This document shows positions 58,845-64,000 of a DNA stretch of 64,000 bases, one piece after another. The notes beneath the pieces are model-generated. The model saw only the letters and a program-made list of their open reading frames with translations. It did no database searches and was not told the origin of the DNA. Where the stretch lies: the NCBI GenBank assembly GCA_051006995.1, contig JBPCSQ010000014.1, positions 122,524 through 186,523 of the forward strand, in the 5' to 3' direction. The position numbers and the translations under genes were made by a program. Every line of letters begins with the position of its first letter. The first letter of the stretch is position 1. The stretch is from JAIQGF01 sp051006995 (GTDB taxonomy: Bacteria; Acidobacteriota; Terriglobia; Terriglobales; Acidobacteriaceae).

Positions 58845-61800
58845 ATGTTCAAGGGGTTGCTCGAGCGCTGGCCCGTCATTCAACAAATCAAAACCCGCGA
58901 TAGCAAGGCGACAGGCGCAACGGCCTACAGCGAGCGCACCAAGACGCTGTTGCCGAAGACACACGGTTGTCAGGTAGCGCGCTCCATTTGCCCCTACTGC
59001 GGGGTGGGCTGCGGGCAGCTTATCTATCACAAAGACGGACAGATGGTGTCGGTGGAAGGCGATCCGGAATCGCCAGTATCGCGCGGGCATTTGTGTCCCA
59101 AGGGGGCCGCCACCTTTGAACTGCACACCCATCCTGGACGAGTGAAGAAAGTGAAGTATCGCCGGCCATATTCGCGGGTGTGGGAAGACCTGGACCTGGA
59201 AACGGCGATGGACATGATCGCTGACCGCGTGTGGCAGACACGCTTAGAAACGTTCCAGGAAAAAGAGGACGGGCAGGCGGTGATGCACACGCTGGGCATG
59301 GCACATCTTGGCGGGGCCACGCTCGATAACGAAGAGAATTACGTCATCAAGAAGCTGTTCGCCGCCGGGCTGGGCATGAGTTGCATCAGCAACCAGGCGC
59401 GAATATGACACAGCTCGACGGTGCCCGGTCTGGGCACCTCATTCGGGCGCGGTGGCGCCACTACCGCGCAACAGAGCCTGCATGACGCGGATGCGATCCT
59501 GATCATGGGCTCGTCGATGGCGGAGCAGCACCCCGTAGGATTCCAGTGGGTCGTGGCGGCACGCGAGCGCGGCGCCAAGATCATCCACGTGGATCCGCGC
59601 TTCACGCGCACTTCGGCGATGGCGGACAGTTGGGTACCGCTGCGCGCCGGCACCGACATTCTGTTTCTCGGCGCCATCATTAACTACGCCATTCAGAACG
59701 AGCGCTACTTCCGCGACTACGTTGTTCACTACACCAACGCGCCCACCATCATTCGCGAAGAGTTTAAAGATACCGAGGACCTGGACGGAGTCTTTTCCGG
59801 GCTGGACGTCAACGAAAAGCTGGAGAAGGAATACGACCCCAGTTCATGGCTGTACGAAGGAACGGAGACGAAGGGAGCGGACGAGAGTGCGGCCCATCAT
59901 CCTGCCGGCGGAGGCCACGGCCTGCGAGGCAAGCCCGGAGGCGGGCATGGTCACGATCGCGGCGGCGAAGTCGAGAAGGAGTCAAAGCACCACTCCGATC
60001 CGACGCTGCAGCATCCGCGCTGCGTGTTCCAGATCCTGAAGCGGCATTTCTCGCGTTATACGCCGGAAATGGTGGAACGCCATTGCGGCGTGCCGCAAGA
60101 GGTGTTCCTGAAGGTGGCGGAAACCTTCTGCTCGGCGTCAGGCCGGGAGAAAACCGGCGCGATCTGCTACGCGGTGGGCTGGACGCAGCACTCCAAGGGC
60201 GTGCAGATCATCCGCACGGCGGCAATCCTGCAAATGCTGCTGGGCAACATCGGTCGGCCGGGCGGCGGCATCTTGGCACTGCGAGGTCACGCCTCGATTC
60301 AAGGTTCCACCGATATCCCGACGCTCTACGACATTCTTCCCGGCTACCTGCCGATGCCCTACTTCCAATCGGACGCCAACCGTCTGAGCGACTACATCAA
60401 GAAACACAAAGCAGACAAGGGAGTGTGGGCGAACTTCGACGCGTACTTCGTCAGCCTGATGAAGGCGTACTACGGGGCGAAGGCGACGGCGGAGAACGAC
60501 TGGTGCTTCGATTGGATTCCGCGGGTCACCGGGGACCATTCACACTTCGGGTACTGGATCGATATGGCGGAAGGCAAGGTGCAAGGCCTGTTCGTCATGG
60601 GACAGAACCCTGCCGTGGGCGCGTCCAATGGCCGCCTGGAACGAAAAGCGCTGGCACAACTGAAGTGGCTGGTGGTGCGCGACCTGGTGGAGACCGAAAC
60701 CGCGTCGTTCTGGAAAGATTCTCCCGAGGTAGAGCGTGGCGAGCTGAGCCCCGACAGCATTAAGACGGAAATCTTTCTGCTGCCGGCAGCCGGTCAGGGG
60801 GAAAAGGACGGTACCTTCACCAACACGCAGCGCATGCTGCAATACCACAACAAGGCCGTCGATCCGCCCGGCGATTGCCGGAGCGAAACCTGGTTTATTT
60901 ACCACCTGGGCCGCCGATTGAAAGAGAAAGCGGCGCGTGATCCGCGCCCGATCAACGAGCCGCTGAATGCGCTGGTCTGGGACTATCACACCCACGGCCA
61001 GCATGCTGAGCCCAACGTCGAAGAAATCCTGATGGAGATCAACGGGTGGACGGTGGCGGACGGCAAGCTGCTTCCGAAATATTCGGAATTGAAGAATAAC
61101 GGATCGACCGCGTGCGGTTGCTGGATCTATTGCGGCGTTATGCCCAACGCGGGCATGAACCGCGCCAACCAGCGCGAGCCCAAGGGCAAGCTGGGCCATG
61201 GCTGGGGATTTGCCTGGCCGAACGATTGCCGCATCATCTACAACCGCGCTTCCGCCGCGCCCGACGGAAAGCCCTGGAGCGAGCGCAAGAAGCTGGTCTG
61301 GTGGGATGAGGCGAAGCAAGAGTGGACGGGGGAGGACACGCCCGACTTCCTCAAAAATATGCCTCCGGACCATGACGGCAAAGGCAAGGAAGGAATGTGG
61401 GGATTGAACGGCGACCAGCCGTTCACGCTGCATCCCGACGGCGTGGCGTGGATGTTCGTCTCCAGTGGGTTGAAAGACGGGCCGCTTCCGACGCACTACG
61501 AGCCGCTGGAGTCGTTGTTCGAGAACCCCCTCTACCAGCAACAGAGCAATCCGACGGCGAAGAAAAAAGAACGCGTGGACAATGCGTACGCAGTCTCGCC
61601 CGCCGATCCGAGATTCCCGTTCGTGCTGACCACGTATCGCTTGACCGAGCATCACACCGCCGGCGGGATGACTCGCACGCTGAGTCATATCGCCGAGCTG
61701 CAGCCGGAGCTGTTCTGCGAAATCTCGCCCGAACTGGCGGACGAACTGGATATCGAGCATGGCTCCTGGGTGACGGTGGTCACGCCGCGATCACTGGTGT

Positions 61801-62066
61801 CGGCGCGGGCGCTGGTGACGCCGCGCATGCGTCCGCTGTGGGTGAACGGAAGGCGCGTGCACCAGGTCGGGCTTCCCTATCACTGGGGCTGGAAGGGCCT
61901 GGTGAAAGGAGATGTCACCAACGATCTGCTGGTGATCTCCGAAGAACCGAACGTGCGCATCATGGAAACCAAGGCGCTGGTTTGCAACGTCGTGCCCGGA
62001 CGGCACGCCGAGGGCAAGGCGGCGCTCGATCAACTGAAATACTTCCTACAAAGGCCGGCAGCATGA
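58845..62066 (+). CDS. fdnG: Selenocysteine formate dehydrogenase, alpha (catalytic) subunit
   Basis: A 1073-residue molybdopterin enzyme (with Sec) oxidising formate to CO2. The N-terminal [4Fe-4S] site is SICPYCGVGCGQLIYHKDGQ at about residue 47, and CPKGAA follows. The in-frame TGA at 59406-59408 is read as Sec (residue 188) in the context SNQARI-U-HSSTVPGLG, the same place as in E. coli FdnG. The same frame continues as FdnG (FGRGGATT, HPVGFQWVVAARERGAKIIH, DPRFTRTSAMADSWVPLRAG). A SECIS hairpin follows the codon. A His/Gly-rich insert lies at about residues 345-382. No Tat signal precedes the first cluster. ATG 58845 has AGGGG upstream; the 3' end overlaps fdnH by 4 bp. Confidence 0.94.
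59406..59438 (+). promoter_or_regulatory. Bacterial SECIS element with selenocysteine TGA
   Basis: The TGA codon (59406-59408) is followed, after exactly 11 nt, by a perfect 7-bp stem GGTGCCC/GGGCACC (59420-59426 and 59432-59438) closed by the loop GGTCT. The GGTCT apical loop and the 11-nt spacing match the E. coli fdhF/fdnG requirement for SelB. It directs insertion of selenocysteine instead of termination. Confidence 0.93.
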
Positions 62067-62914
62067 GCCATTCTCCTGTAGTTCCGGATTCCAGCAGCAA
62101 CCAGCCGCAGACCACGGCTTTCTTTACTGATTCCACACTCTGCATCGGCTGCAAGGCCTGCGAGGTCGCCTGCAAAGAATGGAATGGCGTGGAAGAAGAC
62201 GGCCTGCACTGGTCGGGCTTTTCTTACGACAACACGGGCGCGGTGGGACACTCCACCTGGCGGCATGTGAAATTCGTCGAGGGCACTCCCGCGCCTGGCC
62301 TGGGCGGAAACTCGGCCGAGCAAATTACCTGGGAGTTCTCCAGCGACGTGTGCAAGCACTGCGAGGTCGCCGGCTGCCTGGAGGCATGCCCGACCGGCTC
62401 GATCATCCGCACCGAATTCGGCGGCGTGTATGTCCAACCGGATGTCTGCAACGGCTGCTCATATTGCGTGGTGGCGTGTCCGTTCGGCGTGGTGCAGAAG
62501 AACGAGCAGGACGGGCGGGCCTTCAAGTGTACCTTTTGCTATGACCGGCAAAAGGTTGGATTGACACCAGCGTGCGCCAAGGCATGTCCGACCGAATCCA
62601 TCCTGTTCGGTCCCATCGAGCAGCTGAAGACACGCGCGCAGGAGCGGCTGAAGCAACTGCACAGCCAAGGCATGGCGGACGCCAACATCTACGATCCGAC
62701 CGAAACCAGCGTGAAGGGACTGCACGCCTTCTTCCTGGTCCGCGGGGATCCGAAAGCCTACAACCTGCCGCCGAAACCCGAGGTTCCCACGATTTACCTG
62801 AAAGATGGCTGGCGGTCGGCGGCGGTAGGTGCGGGGATGCTGCTGGCAGGCACGCTGCTGGCCTTCGCCGCCGGTCGTGGTGATCGCGCTACACGCGGAA
62901 GGAGCCGCCGATGA
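62063..62914 (+). CDS. fdnH: Formate dehydrogenase beta (Fe-S) subunit
   Basis: A 283-residue electron-transfer subunit with four [4Fe-4S] clusters: STLCIGCKACEVACKEW, SDVCKHCEVAGCLEACPTGS, PDVCNGCSYCVVACPFGVV and CTFCYDRQ ... CAKACPTESI. A single C-terminal helix (AAVGAGMLLAGTLLAFAAG, about residues 253-272) tethers it to the membrane, as in FdnH. It overlaps the alpha gene (ATGA) and the next gene by 4 bp, so translation is coupled. It passes electrons from the alpha subunit to the membrane subunit. Confidence 0.94.
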   Translation: MSHSPVVPDSSSNQPQTTAFFTDSTLCIGCKACEVACKEWNGVEEDGLHWSGFSYDNTGAVGHSTWRHVKFVEGTPAPGLGGNSAEQITWEFSSDVCKHCEVAGCLEACPTGSIIRTEFGGVYVQPDVCNGCSYCVVACPFGVVQKNEQDGRAFKCTFCYDRQKVGLTPACAKACPTESILFGPIEQLKTRAQERLKQLHSQGMADANIYDPTETSVKGLHAFFLVRGDPKAYNLPPKPEVPTIYLKDGWRSAAVGAGMLLAGTLLAFAAGRGDRATRGRSRR

Positions 62915-63996
62915 GCACTGTTCCGGAAATTCCCGAACGACTGCCCGACGAGCAAAGCGAATCGCGGCTGGCGGAAATCCGGCGGGAAGCAAAGACGCGC
63001 GGTCAGGTGCGCGGCCTTGGCATTCGCCCGCCCGGCGCTCCCTTTCCTCAAGCTTCGCCTGAGAGCGGCTATTACGGCATTCCCATGCTGAAGCAGCCGC
63101 AATGGACGTGGCAGATTCCGCTGTATTTCTTTGTAGGCGGCGCAGCGGGGTCGGCCGGGGTGATCGGGTCAATTGCGGACCTGATTGGCGGTGACTATGA
63201 ACTGGCGCGGAAGGCGCGCTGGCTGGCGCTGGGCGGCGCCGCCGCGTCTGGCGCGCTGCTGGTTTGGGACCTGGGGCGGCCGAGCCGCTTCCTTAACATG
63301 CTGCGGGTGTTCAAGCCGCAGAGCCCAATGTCCATGGGGGCGTGGATTCTGGCAGCATTTTCCAACTTCGCGGCAGCGGCAAGTTTTGGCGATCTGATGC
63401 AGGCACGGTTCGGGAGGTCGCTGCCGGTGAGCCTGATTCGCGGGGCGGGGCGCATAGGCTCGGCAATGTTCGGCCTTCCGTTCCACAATTACACGGGCGT
63501 GCTGATCGGCGCGACGGCGGTGCCGGTGTGGAACCACAAGATCAAGGAGTTGCCGCGGCATTTCGGCATGTCAGGGCTGCAGTCGGCGGTCAGCATCCTG
63601 GAGTTATTGGGACACCAGGACAGCCGCGCGCTCAACATTCTTGGGTTGCTCAGCTCCGGGTTCGAGACCTACGAAGGTTTCAAGATCGAGACCGAGCAGG
63701 CGCCCGAACTCGATCCGCTGAAACACGGCGCTAGCGGCTGGGTTACGAGAGCCGGCGGCGTGCTTTCCGGGCCGGTGCCGCTGACGTTGCGCATGCTTGG
63801 ATGGCGATCTCCCACGCTGCGCAGATGGGCGGCAATCTCCGGAATCGCGGGCTCCGTCCTGACGCGCTATGCGTGGATGTTGGCAGGAAAAACGTCGGCG
63901 AAAAACTGGCGCCTGCCGCTGGAAATCCCCGAAGCAGCGGCCGAACCGAAAGCGATTCCGGAGGAAATCAGCGACCGACTGCGCCGGACGGCTTGA
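62911..63996 (+). CDS. NrfD/PsrC-like membrane subunit of the formate dehydrogenase
   Basis: A 361-residue membrane protein. After about 60 hydrophilic residues (LPDEQSESRLAEIRREAKTR) comes WTWQIPLYFFVGGAAGSAGV, the NrfD-family first helix, then GALLVWDLGRPSRFLNMLRV and SPMSMGAWILAAF, also NrfD signatures. About eight helices follow. It takes the place of the usual dihaem cytochrome b subunit (FdnI): no haem-ligand His pairs of that type are seen. NrfD-type subunits exchange electrons with menaquinone or ubiquinone. It starts within the end of fdnH. The stop lies 4 bases before the window edge; further genes may follow. Confidence 0.88.
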   Translation: MSTVPEIPERLPDEQSESRLAEIRREAKTRGQVRGLGIRPPGAPFPQASPESGYYGIPMLKQPQWTWQIPLYFFVGGAAGSAGVIGSIADLIGGDYELARKARWLALGGAAASGALLVWDLGRPSRFLNMLRVFKPQSPMSMGAWILAAFSNFAAAASFGDLMQARFGRSLPVSLIRGAGRIGSAMFGLPFHNYTGVLIGATAVPVWNHKIKELPRHFGMSGLQSAVSILELLGHQDSRALNILGLLSSGFETYEGFKIETEQAPELDPLKHGASGWVTRAGGVLSGPVPLTLRMLGWRSPTLRRWAAISGIAGSVLTRYAWMLAGKTSAKNWRLPLEIPEAAAEPKAIPEEISDRLRRTA

Positions 63997-64000
63997 AAGA

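Noticed and set aside
58845..62066. Formate dehydrogenase alpha as a pseudogene broken by TGA
   Set aside because: The frame is continuous in FdnG homology on both sides, TGA is at the Sec position, and a SECIS hairpin with GGTCT loop follows at the right distance.

Overview
The window is GC-rich, gene-dense bacterial chromosome. It carries a split b6-type cytochrome b with an octahaem cytochrome c, the haem O/A synthesis genes, a bacillithiol-type reductase (YpdA), frataxin, SRP RNA, FtsY and many short intergenic repeats. Together these suggest a member of the Acidobacteriota (Terriglobia-like); this is an inference from gene content, as no rRNA gene is present. No transposase, integrase, CRISPR array or phage gene was found.

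Layout. 0-6 kb: the end of a quinol:cytochrome c oxidoreductase operon (cytochrome b N-half, cytochrome b C-half, octahaem cytochrome c, cupredoxin-like lipoprotein). 6.1-12.2 kb: haem A synthase, haem O synthase, an ABC-2 exporter, DUF420/CtaM and two small unknown genes, consistent with cytochrome oxidase maturation. 12.2-14.8 kb: a small ferredoxin, DUF2461, a VOC protein and OsmC. 14.8-20.3 kb: a two-gene operon related to 2-hydroxyacyl-CoA dehydratase and its activator, of unknown substrate. 20.7-28.5 kb: ssb, a broken ATPase fragment, cyaY, plsC, ypdA, fumC, fabH and the SRP RNA. 28.6-41.4 kb: transglutaminase-like membrane protein, rimO, yacG, pgpA, cinA, thpR, plsY, gpsA and a K+ channel. 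42.4-48.1 kb: mobA, an orphan MlaF-like ATPase, and the minus-strand run ftsY-ribD-ribE-PPOX-fkbM. 48.3-57.3 kb: an HD-GYP sensor, prepilin peptidase with a PAS protein, DUF4142, tRNA-Leu(GAG), secG, an MBL hydrolase and an aminotransferase. 57.4-64 kb: an OFA-family transporter divergent from a three-gene formate dehydrogenase operon.

Two points stand out. First, the formate dehydrogenase alpha gene is read through an in-frame TGA. A hairpin starting exactly 11 nt after the TGA has a GGTCT loop, the hallmark of a bacterial SECIS, so it is a selenoprotein. It is paired with an NrfD-like membrane subunit and has a His/Gly-rich insert. Second, most intergenic spacers contain arrays of 7-bp words. 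The word differs between loci, and two arms often face each other as inverted repeats. Several arrays run into gene 3' ends and supply the last residues and the stop codon. One pair of arms encloses a degraded ATPase fragment.

How the genes work together: formate enters (possibly by exchange with oxalate), is oxidised by the selenoenzyme and feeds quinone through the NrfD subunit. The bc-type complex moves electrons from quinol to cytochrome c or cupredoxin, and a haem-A oxidase (assembly genes here, structural genes not in view) would be the sink. mobA fits the need for molybdopterin guanine dinucleotide.
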